A DNA stretch of 64,000 nt from an uncultured Alistipes sp. (lineage in GTDB: Bacteria; Bacteroidota; Bacteroidia; Bacteroidales; Rikenellaceae). Position numbers and translations under genes: made by a program. The notes beneath the pieces were generated by a model that was not told the origin of the DNA, made no database searches, and worked only from the letters and a program-made list of their open reading frames with translations. The first letter of the stretch is position 1. Each line of letters begins with the position of its first letter. Below are positions 43,917 to 52,572 of the stretch, piece after piece. Where the stretch lies: the NCBI GenBank assembly GCA_938014215.1, contig CALLRW010000039.1, positions 62,001 to 126,000 on the forward strand. Reading direction: 5' to 3'.

Positions 43917-44771
43917 TTATTTCCCGGCTTGTGCATTCGCGTTTGTGGTCGGGGCATTTCCGGCCGGGTCATGGGCCGCTCCGTAGGCATCGGCCTTCTC
44001 CTTCATGCGTGCGGCGCGGCGTTCGGTGTCGGGGTGCGACGAGAACATCTTCTGCACGAGCGACGATTGCGATCCCTGAGAGATTTCGAGCAGTTTGTTC
44101 AGGGCACTGTACATCGCCTCGGGGCCGAATCCGTGCTCCGTAGCGAATTCGAATCCGTATTCATCGGCCGCATACTCCTGTTTCTGCGAGAATTGCGCAT
44201 CGGTGAAGGCCGTCACGATGTCCCCCAGCTGCGAGTCGCTCAGACGGGCCACGACCGAACCCTCGATCGATCCGATGGCATTGCGGGCGGCCGAGGCCAG
44301 ATAGGCATTCTTCATGGCGTGTTTGGTGTCGGCATGGACCACGTGTCCGATTTCGTGACCGATGATGGCGATCAGCTGTTCGTCGTCCATGAGGTCCATC
44401 AGCGCACTGAATACGCGGATCGAACCGTCGCCGCAGGCAAACGCATTGACATCGGAGACGAGATAGACCTTGAAGTTGAGCGGCAGACCCTCCACTTCGG
44501 AGATCCCCCGTGTCAGTTGCTTCAGCCGGATGGCGTATTGCGACGAGTCCGGTGCAACGGTATTCTGCTTGTCCATCAGGACGACGGCTTCGCGGCTGAG
44601 CTCCGCAATCTGATCGTCATTGATCGAGATGGCCTGGGCGACATCCTTTCCGGCCGACAGGAGTTTCGAGGTGTTGATGGTTTTGTTTCCGATACGCAGT
44701 TGAGCCGATACCGGGGCCGTTGAGGTCAGGGCGGCGAGCAGCATCGAGCTCCAGAGCAGCAGTTTTTTCAT
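43917..44771 (-). CDS. M48-family metalloprotease, exported
   Basis: A 284-residue protein with a signal peptide (MKKLLLWSSMLLAALTSTAPVSAQ, given here as start and end residues only: MKKLLLW to VSAQ). The zinc motif HEIGH is at 139-143 in IIGHEIGHVVHAD, and the third ligand is probably the Glu in QKQEYAADEYGFEFA. FACGDGSIRVFSALMDLM matches LoiP/YcaL-type outer-membrane quality-control proteases. It ends in an Ala/Asn/Thr-rich tail. The start at 44771 is chosen because it gives the signal sequence; an in-frame ATG at 44807 would not. Confidence 0.9.
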   Translation of the reverse strand: MKKLLLWSSMLLAALTSTAPVSAQLRIGNKTINTSKLLSAGKDVAQAISINDDQIAELSREAVVLMDKQNTVAPDSSQYAIRLKQLTRGISEVEGLPLNFKVYLVSDVNAFACGDGSIRVFSALMDLMDDEQLIAIIGHEIGHVVHADTKHAMKNAYLASAARNAIGSIEGSVVARLSDSQLGDIVTAFTDAQFSQKQEYAADEYGFEFATEHGFGPEAMYSALNKLLEISQGSQSSLVQKMFSSHPDTERRAARMKEKADAYGAAHDPAGNAPTTNANAQAGK

Positions 44772-44804
44772 GATGATTTGATGCGTTAAATGATTCACGG
44801 AAGA

Positions 44805-44836
44805 CAAATGTAGCGATTGCCCGTTGAAAAAACAAA
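44805..44836 (-). promoter_or_regulatory. Promoter of the M48 protease gene
   Basis: On the minus strand TTTG (44836-44833), 20-bp spacer, TACATTTG (44812-44805). The -33 element lies inside one arm of the upstream operon's terminator. Confidence 0.7.
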
Positions 44837-44871
44837 CGCGAATCCTCGTTGTGGTCGAAGATTCGCGTTTG
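44825..44871 (-). terminator. Terminator of the wza/wzc-like operon
   Basis: CAAACGCGAATC (44833-44844) pairs with GATTCGCGTTTG (44860-44871). Read on the minus strand it is followed by six T (A run at 44827-44832). Confidence 0.82.
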
Positions 44872-44936
44872 TTGGAATTGTTGGATTGAGCTTTGGCCGG
44901 TGGCTACGTGTTGCTGTGGGCGGTTGTCGATTCTTG

Positions 44937-44999
44937 ATTCGGACTGGAGCCTTCATCATTCGGACTGGAGCCTTCATCATTCGGACTGGAGCCTTCATC
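44937..44999. repeat. Three exact copies of a 21-bp repeat
   Basis: ATTCGGACTGGAGCCTTCAT plus one base repeats at 44937, 44958 and 44979 without mismatch. Less regular CCGAGG/TCGG-rich sequence continues to about 45175. The gap 44872-45181 shows no gene. Confidence 0.95.
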
Positions 45000-45181
45000 G
45001 AGCTTCCTCTCCATCCCTGAATTTCCGGCCCTCGGTCGGGCTCTCTGTTCGGACCTTAGCCGCGGTTCCGCCGCAGTCCGACCCTTCGCCAGCATCGGCC
45101 GGCTTTCCGTCCCCCTTCCCCTTCAGGCTCTCAGTTCGGCCCTAGCCGAGGCTCCGGCCGCCGGGTAAGTTCCTGCCGGCC

Positions 45182-45571
45182 TCAGTCGAGGAATCCTTCG
45201 CGGACAAGCTGTTCGCGGATGCGGACCCAGTCGGCGACGGGGCGCTTTTCGCCCTCGATGAAGCGGAGCGGACACCCGAGGTTGCTGTCGTCGATGTAGA
45301 GATCGGCATGCACCTTGGGCGAGGAGGTCCACCGCTTCTGCTGCGGGTTTTCGTTCACGGCATAGAGCGGAATGCCCCGTGACTTGAACCACTCCACGGC
45401 CCGGTCGAGCAGTTTTCCGTGGCGCATCGAGTAGAGGATGATCCGGCATCCGTTGTCGGTGAGCTCCTTGAGCACGGGAACGGCTCCGGCATCCTCGCCG
45501 ATCTCGGGATAGGCGTGTGTAACGACCGTTCCGTCGAAATCGACGGCTATGACGGCATCGTGAATGGCCAT
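45182..45571 (-). CDS. Small HAD-superfamily hydrolase-like protein
   Basis: A 129-residue protein with the HAD motif I in AVIAVDFDGTVVTHAYPEI (Asp11, Asp13), motif II in RIILYSMRHG and the acidic motif IV in ADLYIDDSNLG. Without a cap domain it is among the smallest HAD proteins, like those annotated as hydrolases in Bacteroides. It starts 3 nt after the Wzc-like stop, so it is transcribed with the polysaccharide export genes. It could be a phosphatase or sugar-phosphate enzyme; not decidable here. Confidence 0.85.
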   Translation of the reverse strand: MAIHDAVIAVDFDGTVVTHAYPEIGEDAGAVPVLKELTDNGCRIILYSMRHGKLLDRAVEWFKSRGIPLYAVNENPQQKRWTSSPKVHADLYIDDSNLGCPLRFIEGEKRPVADWVRIREQLVREGFLD

Positions 45572-45574
45572 TTT

Positions 45575-48034
45575 CTAACGTTTTACTTTGCGGGTCAGCG
45601 ACAGCAGGAAGTTCTTGATGCGCTTGCGGTAGCTTTCGTCGCGGTATTCGTCGCCATACCCGTAGCCATATCCGTATCCATACCCGTAGCCGTATCCATA
45701 GCCATATCCGTAACCGTGGCGGCGGGTCCGGGCGCCGTTGAGGACGATGCACATGTTGTGGAGCTTCTTCTCGCGGTAGAGACGCTCGATGTCGGGGAGC
45801 TGACGGCGGTCGAGCACACCTTCCCGGACGATGTAGATGCAGAGATCCGACAGCCGGTCGGTGATCACGGCATCGGCCACCGACATGGCGGGGGTACTGT
45901 CGAGGAAGACGTAGTCATACTTCTTGCGCAGTTCGGCAACGAGTTTGTCGAGTCGTTCCGAGAGGAGCATTTCGGTGGGGTTGGGCGGCTGGATGCCGGC
46001 ATAGATGACATCGAGATTCTCGTGGTAGGAGGTCTTGTCGATCATCGAGTCGATATCGGTAATCGAACCGGCGAGGTATCCGGTCACACCGTTGCGGGTT
46101 TTTCCGTGTCCCATGAGCGAGGAGAGGGCGTGGCGGCGCAGGTCGAGGTCGACCAGCACGACGCGTTTGCCGGCCATGGCGAGCGTCATGGCGAGGTTCA
46201 TGGCGATGAAGGTCTTTCCGGCGTGGGGGTTCGACGAGGTGAAGAGGATGGTCCTCATCTCGTTGCCGGCCGACACGCTCATGAACGACATGTTCGACCG
46301 CAGGATGCGGAAGGCCTCGGAGAGGGCGTCGCGGCCGGTTTCGCGGACGACGACCCCGTCCTGGTTCTCCCCTTCGTGATAGGGGATGTCGCCGAGGAAC
46401 GGAGCGCTGAGATTGTCTTCAATATCCTTTCGGCCGCGGATCGTCGTATCGAGCATGCCGATCAGGAAGAGCAGGCCGAAGGGGATGGCCAGTCCGACGA
46501 TGACGGCGACGGCCAGGATCATCATCGGGCGCGGCGATACCGGAATGGAGCTGCCGTAGGCCATGTCGATCGTACGCGAGTTGCTCTCGGCGATGGCGTA
46601 GTTGAGCTGGGTCTCCTCCTGTTTGTTGAGCAGGTAGAGGAACAGCTCCTCCTTGATCTTCTGCTGACGGGTGATTCCGAGGATGACCTTCTCCTGCGAG
46701 GGCATGGTCGAGATCTTGCGGTTGGCATTCTCCTCTTCGCGGCGCATGGCGCTGCGCTGGATCTCGAGGGTCGAGATGTGGGAATCGAGCGAGGCGATGA
46801 TCGAGCGGCGGACGGCGGCCAGCAGGTTGTCCAGGTCGCGGATCACGGGGCTGTTTTCCGAGCTGTTTTCGAGGAGTTTTTCGCGCTGGAGGATCGTGGA
46901 GTTGTACTCTTCGATCTGAGCGGCGACGGCCGTATTGGTGACCGAGGCCATGGCGGGGATCAGCTCACCGGCCTTCGAGGGGTCGTTGAGGTAGTCGCGG
47001 ATGAAACCGGCGACGTTGATCTGGTTGTCGAGCGAGAGGCCTTCGGCCTTATACTGCGAGCTTTCGGTGACGCTGCGGGCGGCTTCGGAGGAGATGTCGA
47101 CCATCTGGTTGTCCTTCTTGAGGTCCTCGATGTCCTTGTCGACATCGCCCAGTTCGCGGCCGATGACCTCGAGGCGGGCCTTGATGAACTCGGCGGTGGT
47201 GACCGATACGCGGCGTTTGTCGTTGATGGCGTCCTTCTCGTAGGCGTCGATCAGGGTGTTGAGGACATCCTCGGCGCGTTTGGCGACGGAGTTGCTCATC
47301 GAGATGGTGACCACCGAGGCCTGCTTGTTGGCCACGTCGCACTTCACGGCGGCGCGATAGGCGTCCGTGGTGGCCTTGAGCGAGCTCTTGCTGACATGAA
47401 CCGGCACGCCGTTGTACTTGTCGCTCATGTAGAGGCTCTTGTTGACGATGACCTGTCCGACGGGGGTGGGGATCGTATCGCCGTACTGGGCGGTGATGAC
47501 GCTGCGGCTCTCCTGTTTGGTGACGAATCCGTCGTGGAAGTCGCTCAGCTGGATCTGTTCGTCGCTGATCGGGGTGACGCTCAGCGAGAGGGCCTGATCC
47601 TCGTTGTCGTTGACGAACGAGACTTCGATGGGCGATTCGCCGTAGAGGTCCTTGTCGCGCAGCCGTTCGTCGATGGAGTAGTTGACCGAGAGGTTGAGCC
47701 GGCGGACGACCTCGCTCATCAGGCGGCGCGACTGGAGGATGAAGACCTCGTTGTCGACGCTGCGCTGGGTCTGGAATCCGGCCAGGTCGCTGAAGGCCGA
47801 CACGTCGAGGTCACCGCCCTTGCGGGAGTCCTTGACGAGGATGGTGGCGGTACGGCTGTATATCTTCGGGGTTTTGGCCAGATAGTAGTAAGCCGCGCCG
47901 AGGCAGATGATCACCGAGAGGACGAACCAGTACCAGTTCACGACCACCATGCGGATGATGTCGTGGAGGTTGATCGCTCCCGAGAGGTCGTCGTTGCTGA
48001 CCTGCGGCTGCGGATTGAGCTGTTGATCTGTCAT
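45575..48034 (-). CDS. Wzc-like polysaccharide co-polymerase / BY-tyrosine kinase
   Basis: An 819-residue inner-membrane protein that controls capsule or exopolysaccharide chain export. The N-terminal Wzz domain has helix VVNWYWFVLSVIICLGAAYY; a long periplasmic coiled coil (for example VIGRELGDVDKDIEDLKKDN) leads to the second helix MMILAVAVIVGLAIPFGLLF. The kinase has Walker A SSNPHAGKT, A' VVLVDLDLRR and Walker B YVFLDSTPA. The tail carries ten Gly-Tyr repeats (residues 774-794) and two further tyrosines, the autophosphorylation cluster. It begins 9 nt after the Wza-like gene. Confidence 0.94.
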   Translation of the reverse strand: MTDQQLNPQPQVSNDDLSGAINLHDIIRMVVVNWYWFVLSVIICLGAAYYYLAKTPKIYSRTATILVKDSRKGGDLDVSAFSDLAGFQTQRSVDNEVFILQSRRLMSEVVRRLNLSVNYSIDERLRDKDLYGESPIEVSFVNDNEDQALSLSVTPISDEQIQLSDFHDGFVTKQESRSVITAQYGDTIPTPVGQVIVNKSLYMSDKYNGVPVHVSKSSLKATTDAYRAAVKCDVANKQASVVTISMSNSVAKRAEDVLNTLIDAYEKDAINDKRRVSVTTAEFIKARLEVIGRELGDVDKDIEDLKKDNQMVDISSEAARSVTESSQYKAEGLSLDNQINVAGFIRDYLNDPSKAGELIPAMASVTNTAVAAQIEEYNSTILQREKLLENSSENSPVIRDLDNLLAAVRRSIIASLDSHISTLEIQRSAMRREEENANRKISTMPSQEKVILGITRQQKIKEELFLYLLNKQEETQLNYAIAESNSRTIDMAYGSSIPVSPRPMMILAVAVIVGLAIPFGLLFLIGMLDTTIRGRKDIEDNLSAPFLGDIPYHEGENQDGVVVRETGRDALSEAFRILRSNMSFMSVSAGNEMRTILFTSSNPHAGKTFIAMNLAMTLAMAGKRVVLVDLDLRRHALSSLMGHGKTRNGVTGYLAGSITDIDSMIDKTSYHENLDVIYAGIQPPNPTEMLLSERLDKLVAELRKKYDYVFLDSTPAMSVADAVITDRLSDLCIYIVREGVLDRRQLPDIERLYREKKLHNMCIVLNGARTRRHGYGYGYGYGYGYGYGYGYGYGDEYRDESYRKRIKNFLLSLTRKVKR

Positions 48035-48043
48035 GATAGGGAT

Positions 48044-48844
48044 TTATTTGAGTGTCGTGAGGGTAACGATGAGTGTAGCGACGGATACGGTTGTACTGAT
48101 CAGCGAAAGGTAGAAGTTACGGTTTTGGCTGATTTCACCGGACTGGGCCTTGTACTTGTTGGGTTTGACGTAGATGACGTCGTTCTGCTGGATATAGAAG
48201 GCGGGCGAGTTGAAGAAGTCCTTCGAGGTGAGATCGAGCACCTCGATGGTTCTTTCGCCGTTACTTTCGCGGGTAACGTAGACTTCGTTCCGGACACCGT
48301 AGACGGTCATGTCACCGGCCATGGCCAGGGCGTCGAAGATCGAGATCCGGTCGCGGGTGATGTCGAACGTACCGGGGTGGGCGACTTCGCCGATGACCGA
48401 GAACTTCATGTCGGCAAACTGGACGTTGACCGTGGGGTCATTGATGTAACCGCCCTCGAGGATCTTGTCGGCAATGACCTTGGCGAGTTCGCTGCGGGTA
48501 AGGCCTTCGCACTGGACGGGGCCGATGATGGGCATGTCGACGAATCCCTGTTCGTCGACGGTGCGGACCTGGAGCGACTGCGTGCTGGATGACGAGGTCG
48601 GGGTTCCCGAGAGGGAGTTGAGCGACGTGGAGGAGTTGAACGGCACGGCGAGTTCGGGGTCCTTGCTGTTGACGATGATCGTGAGCCGGTCGAGCGGTTT
48701 GATACGGATCTGGCCGTTCTGTGCGATTTGTTCAGGAGTGGACGGGGTCGCATCCTGCATGTACCAGACGCGTTTCTGAGCGGAACAGGAGACGAGCATC
48801 AGGCCCAGGAGAGCGATTCCGGCGAGTCGACAAAGATGGTTCAT
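48044..48844 (-). CDS. Wza-like polysaccharide export outer-membrane lipoprotein
   Basis: A 266-residue lipoprotein (Cys20 in MNHLCRLAGIALLGLMLVSC). It has the Poly_export domain (RIKPLDRLTIIVNSKDPELA), then SLBB-type segments (VDEQGFVDMPIIGPVQCEG, MKFSVIGEVAHPGTFDITRD) and a C-terminal hydrophobic helix (FYLSLISTTVSVATLIVTLT). It would form the export channel with the Wzc-like partner. ATG at 48862 is an alternative start. A minus-strand TATCTTTG (48886-48879) is a likely -7 box. Confidence 0.9.
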   Translation of the reverse strand: MNHLCRLAGIALLGLMLVSCSAQKRVWYMQDATPSTPEQIAQNGQIRIKPLDRLTIIVNSKDPELAVPFNSSTSLNSLSGTPTSSSSTQSLQVRTVDEQGFVDMPIIGPVQCEGLTRSELAKVIADKILEGGYINDPTVNVQFADMKFSVIGEVAHPGTFDITRDRISIFDALAMAGDMTVYGVRNEVYVTRESNGERTIEVLDLTSKDFFNSPAFYIQQNDVIYVKPNKYKAQSGEISQNRNFYLSLISTTVSVATLIVTLTTLK

Positions 48845-49180
48845 ACTGAAAAATATAGGCATTGGGGTAATACGTGCGCAAAGATAGGAAAAAATCCGCG
48901 AAACCGTTTCATTTTCCCGGGCCGAATTCACGGGGAAAAGCGTGTAAAATGGGCCGGTGCGGGGCGGAAGTGGGTCAATTCGGGAAAAAAATCGTATATT
49001 TGGTGGCCCGAAAGGACCGGAAGGGATCGTTCAGGGTGCACGATTCGGACCGATTTTCGTCCTGAAAAGGGTGTCCGGATCCGTCGATTCGGGCCTGTCG
49101 GTCCGTTGCGTATCGGCCGTGCGGGATCCCGGTCCGGTTTCCGGAGATTCGAATTGACAATCCTAAAATCAGACAATTGC
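48845..49180. promoter_or_regulatory. Divergent gap between the export operon and the GH13 gene
   Basis: Apart from the wza-side -7 box at 48879-48886, TATATTTG at 48995-49002 is an exact plus-strand -7 match lying 178 nt before the GH13 start. The intervening sequence is GC-rich with repeated TCGG/CCGG words and holds no gene I can support. Confidence 0.45.
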
Positions 49181-50464
49181 ATGTTACATCCCGAGTGGAG
49201 CTATCAGGCTGTGATCTATGAAATGAACGTGCGCCAGCTGACGCCCGAGGGGACGCTTCGAGCCGCTGCCGGACGCCTGGCCTTTCTCAAGGAGCTGGGC
49301 GTGGATGCGGTGTGGCTGATGCCCGTCTACCCGATCGGGCGCGTGTCGCGCAAGGGGTCGCTGGGCTCCTACTATTCGATCAGCGACTATTGTGCGGTGA
49401 ATCCCGAACTGGGGACGATGGCCGATTTCGACGCCTTTGTGGCGGAGGCCCATCGGCTGGGGCTGAAGGTGCTGCTCGACTGGGTGGCGAACCACACCTC
49501 GCGCGATGCGCGGTGGGTGACCGAACGTCCCGCCTCGTGGTACGAACGCGATGCGGCGGGCCAGCCGGCCGTGCCGTGGGACTGGACCGATACGGCGAAA
49601 CTCAACTACGGCGAACGGGCCGTCTGGGAGGGTGAGGCCGAGGCGATGGAGTTCTGGGTACGCGACCATGCCGTCGACGGATTCCGGTGCGACATGGCGA
49701 TGCTGGTCCCGGTGGAGTTCTGGAACGAGACCTCGCGGCGGCTGCGGGCCCTGAAGCCGGATCTCTTCCTGCTGGCCGAGGCCGAGGAGCAGAACCTTTT
49801 CGAACAGGGGGCCTTCGATGCCTGCTACGCCTGGGAGATGCACCATCTGATGAACGACGTGGCGGCACAGCGCGTGCGGGTGACCTCGCTGCGCGATTAC
49901 CTCTATGCCGACCGCGGACGCTATCCGGAGTGGGCCATGCGGCTGACATTCACGTCGAACCACGACGAGAATTCGTGGAACGGCACGGAGTTCAAGCGGA
50001 TGGGAGCGGCGCGCGAGATCATGGCGCTCTTTACGTTCGTGGTGCCGCGGGGGCTGCCGCTGATCTATACGGGGCAGGAGATCGGATACGACCATTCGTT
50101 TGCCTTTTTCGACCGCGATCCGATCCCGGCCGAACGCTACCATGTGAATGCCTATACGGAGTTCTACCGGCGGCTGACGACGCTGCGCCACACCAATCCG
50201 GCGCTGGCCTGCGGAGGTCGCGGCGGGGGGCTTGTCGAGATCCGCAACAACGCCGAGGACTGCCTGATGATCCTCGTGCGCGAGGTGGACGGCAACCGGG
50301 TGATCGCCGTGATGAACCTCTCGCCCTATACGATTCATACCGATTATTATACGGGGATCTACGCCGGCATGTATACCGATCTGGTGACGGGCCGTCCGTA
50401 CGAGTTCCGGGGCCGGGTCGAGGAGGATATGGCCCCGTGGAGCTACCGGGTGCTGACCCGCTGA
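49181..50464 (+). CDS. Glycoside hydrolase family 13, cytoplasmic alpha-amylase-like
   Basis: A 427-residue enzyme without a signal peptide, so cytoplasmic. Conserved regions are GVDAVWLMPVYPIG, LLDWVANHTS, VDGFRCDMAM with nucleophile Asp171, LLAEAEE with acid/base Glu200, and FTSNHDEN with Asp262. All three catalytic residues are present. It lacks starch-binding modules. It probably acts on glycogen-derived or imported maltodextrins; a trehalose- or sucrose-type specificity cannot be excluded. Confidence 0.92.
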   Translation: MLHPEWSYQAVIYEMNVRQLTPEGTLRAAAGRLAFLKELGVDAVWLMPVYPIGRVSRKGSLGSYYSISDYCAVNPELGTMADFDAFVAEAHRLGLKVLLDWVANHTSRDARWVTERPASWYERDAAGQPAVPWDWTDTAKLNYGERAVWEGEAEAMEFWVRDHAVDGFRCDMAMLVPVEFWNETSRRLRALKPDLFLLAEAEEQNLFEQGAFDACYAWEMHHLMNDVAAQRVRVTSLRDYLYADRGRYPEWAMRLTFTSNHDENSWNGTEFKRMGAAREIMALFTFVVPRGLPLIYTGQEIGYDHSFAFFDRDPIPAERYHVNAYTEFYRRLTTLRHTNPALACGGRGGGLVEIRNNAEDCLMILVREVDGNRVIAVMNLSPYTIHTDYYTGIYAGMYTDLVTGRPYEFRGRVEEDMAPWSYRVLTR

Positions 50465-50607
50465 CGGGGCGTCGGACCGGGCGGGCGTCGGACCGGGATC
50501 CGGAGTGAGGGGCCGCTGCCGGCGGACGGTTCCGTGGCGGAAAATCGTCCCGAAGGGGGCGTGTTGGCGGCGGTGACGCTGCATTTCGGATGAAAATCAA
50601 GGACTTT

Positions 50608-50642
50608 TTTGTTCTTTTTTTACATCCTTTTTGTTATATTTG
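50608..50642 (+). promoter_or_regulatory. Candidate promoter of the disrupted outer-membrane protein gene
   Basis: TATATTTG at 50635-50642 is an exact -7 match; TTTG at 50608-50611 lies 23 bp upstream, a little far. The ATG is 28 nt downstream. GGGCGTCGGACC is repeated at the start of the 50465-50670 gap, which otherwise holds no gene. Confidence 0.5.
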
Positions 50643-50670
50643 TTATCTCAATACAACTCAACCATCACAC

Positions 50671-51469
50671 ATGAAAAAATTATCCCTATTGGCAGTGAGC
50701 CTGCTGGTCGTCGTGGCGAGCGGGGTGCAGGCTCAGAATCAGAGTGACGAGATGACGCAGCGTCTGGACTCGTTGCAGCAGGTCGTGAACAACATGTCGA
50801 ACACCAACCAGGAGCTTGAACAGGAGCGGTTGAACCGGGTGGTGTGGAAGGATCGTGCGAAATATTTCAACCTGGGCTACGTCAAGCAGACGCTGACGGA
50901 CAAATCCACGGGTATCGAACTGCAGAGTGACTTCGGTGTTTCGCTGAGCAGCGGCAAGACCTATTACCTGCACAAGAAGCCGCTGGCCGGGATGATCAAG
51001 TTCGGCCTCGACTGGACGTGGATGGATCTCAACTATGCGAAGTCGACGCTTCCGGAACTCGACCCCGAGACGGGCAGCGTGGATGAGTCGGCGGTCCACC
51101 AGGCGGAATTCAGCATGCAGTTCGGCCCCTCGGTGACTCAATCCGGTGCACCGGCTCAAGGTGAGCGGCTATTTCCGGGTGGCGCCGTCCTATTCGGCCC
51201 TCTACATGAACGACACGTTCCACCACCACTACGTGACGATGTGGAATGCGGGCTGCGCCGTTGCGTGGAACGTGATCTCGGTCGGCGTCGAGTGGCGCTG
51301 GGGATCGGCCAACTACAGCGGACTGTCGTTCGACGAATCGAACTTCGACGAGGATGCCTTCGGCGACGAGGAGAATCCCTCGGTGGGGGACATCATGGAC
51401 GAAATGTCGGTGCCGAAGCGCAAGTTCAAGACCTCGTCGATGCGGATCTACCTCAGCTTCCGCTTCTGA
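50671..51469 (+). pseudogene. Outer-membrane beta-barrel-like protein, interrupted by a frameshift
   Basis: The first frame begins with a signal peptide (MKKLSLLAVSLLVVVASG to VQAQ) and a coiled coil (LDSLQQVVNNMSNTNQELEQ), then barrel-like strands (IKFGLDWTWMDLNYA) up to FGPSVT at about 51135. The sensible continuation, VHRLKVSGYFRVAPSYSALY to the terminal barrel strand SSMRIYLSFRF (stop 51469), is in another frame. One extra base or two lost between 51136 and 51146 explains it; past this point the original frame gives an Arg-rich run. A terminator follows, so it is one complete unit. It could be a recent mutation or an assembly error. Family not recognised. Confidence 0.8.
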
Positions 51470-51492
51470 TTTCTTCCGGCAAGAGGATCCGG

Positions 51493-51527
51493 CGACGGCC
51501 TGCAACGCTGCGGGCCGTCGTTTTTTT
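51493..51527 (+). terminator. Intrinsic terminator after the disrupted gene
   Basis: CGACGGCC (51493-51500) pairs with GGCCGTCG (51513-51520), followed by seven T. Confidence 0.9.
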
Positions 51528-51558
51528 GCCGGGTGCGGCCGCGGAAACCCCTCGCGGA

Positions 51559-51589
51559 ATTGCACGGGGCGAATATTTCGTTATCTTTG
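51559..51589 (+). promoter_or_regulatory. Promoter of the TPM-domain gene
   Basis: ATTG (51559-51562), 19-bp spacer, TATCTTTG (51582-51589). Start codons at 51600 and 51606 leave a very short leader. Confidence 0.65.
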
Positions 51590-51605
51590 TGGTTGCAATA
51601 TGACG

Positions 51606-52517
51606 ATGAAACGAATTCTGCTTTTGGCGCTGCTGCTTGCGAGTTTCGCGACGCTGCGGGCGCGCACCTACCGCGTGGAGGAGATCCCCAACGTGCAGCT
51701 GCGCGACGCGCGGCGCTATGTCTCGAATCCCGACGGCATCCTCTCGGCCGGGGCGACGCTGCGGATCGATTCGATCTGCGCATCGCTGCGCGAGCGGGGA
51801 CTGGCCCAGGTGGCGGTAGTGGCCGTCGACGATGTGGCGGGCGGCGATCTCTTCCAGTTTGCCATCGAGCTGTTCCGCCGGTGGGGCGTGGGCTCCTCGG
51901 CGAGCAACAACGGACTGGGCATCCTGCTGGCGAAGGATCGCCGCGAGATCCGCTTCGTCACCGGTCAGGGGTTGGAGGGGATCCTCCCCGACGCCCTCTG
52001 CAAGCGGATCCAGATGCAGCGCATGCTGCCCTTCTTCCGGGAGGGGGACTACAGCGCGGGAATGGTCGCCGGTGTGGAGGCTGCGGCCGCGGTGCTCGAA
52101 GGGGGCAACCCCGATCTGAGCGACAGCGGTGCGGAAGAGTTGCCCGGATGGGCGATCCTGCTGCTGACGGGAGGAGTCGTGTTCGGGCTGCCGCTTTTGC
52201 TGTGGCTGGCCCGCCGCCAGGCGCGTCCGCGCTGCCCCGCATGCGGCCGGCGCGGACTGAAACAGGTCTCGTGCGTCGAGGTGGGGCTGACTCCGGAATA
52301 CCGCATCGAGGAGTGTGAATACCTTTGCCCGCACTGCGGCAAACGCTTCCGGCGGCGGCAGCGCAGCTACCGGGACGACCATTTCGGCGGTCCGGGCGGC
52401 GGGATGATCATCGGCGGCGGTCTGGGCGGCTTCGGCGGCGGCCGGGGCGGTTCGTTCGGCGGAGGATCCTTCGGCGGGGGATCGTTCGGAGGCGGAGGCG
52501 CCGGCTCGAACTGGTAG
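51606..52517 (+). CDS. TPM-domain (YgcG-like) membrane protein with zinc ribbon
   Basis: A 303-residue protein with a signal sequence (MKRILLLALLLASFATLRA), a TPM domain (YVSNPDGILSAGATLRIDSI, NNGLGILLAKDRREIRFVTG), a membrane helix (AILLLTGGVVFGLPLLLWLA), a four-Cys ribbon (CPACGRRG and CPHCGKRF) and a Gly/Ser/Phe-rich tail (FGGGSFGGGSF). TPM proteins usually end in such a Gly tail. ATG at 51600 is an alternative start. It lies 55 nt before lemA, a common pairing. Confidence 0.88.
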   Translation: MKRILLLALLLASFATLRARTYRVEEIPNVQLRDARRYVSNPDGILSAGATLRIDSICASLRERGLAQVAVVAVDDVAGGDLFQFAIELFRRWGVGSSASNNGLGILLAKDRREIRFVTGQGLEGILPDALCKRIQMQRMLPFFREGDYSAGMVAGVEAAAAVLEGGNPDLSDSGAEELPGWAILLLTGGVVFGLPLLLWLARRQARPRCPACGRRGLKQVSCVEVGLTPEYRIEECEYLCPHCGKRFRRRQRSYRDDHFGGPGGGMIIGGGLGGFGGGRGGSFGGGSFGGGSFGGGGAGSNW

Positions 52518-52572
52518 CACGATGCGATATGACTGAAAATGAGATATTAACCTGATAAACAAACATCGAAAA

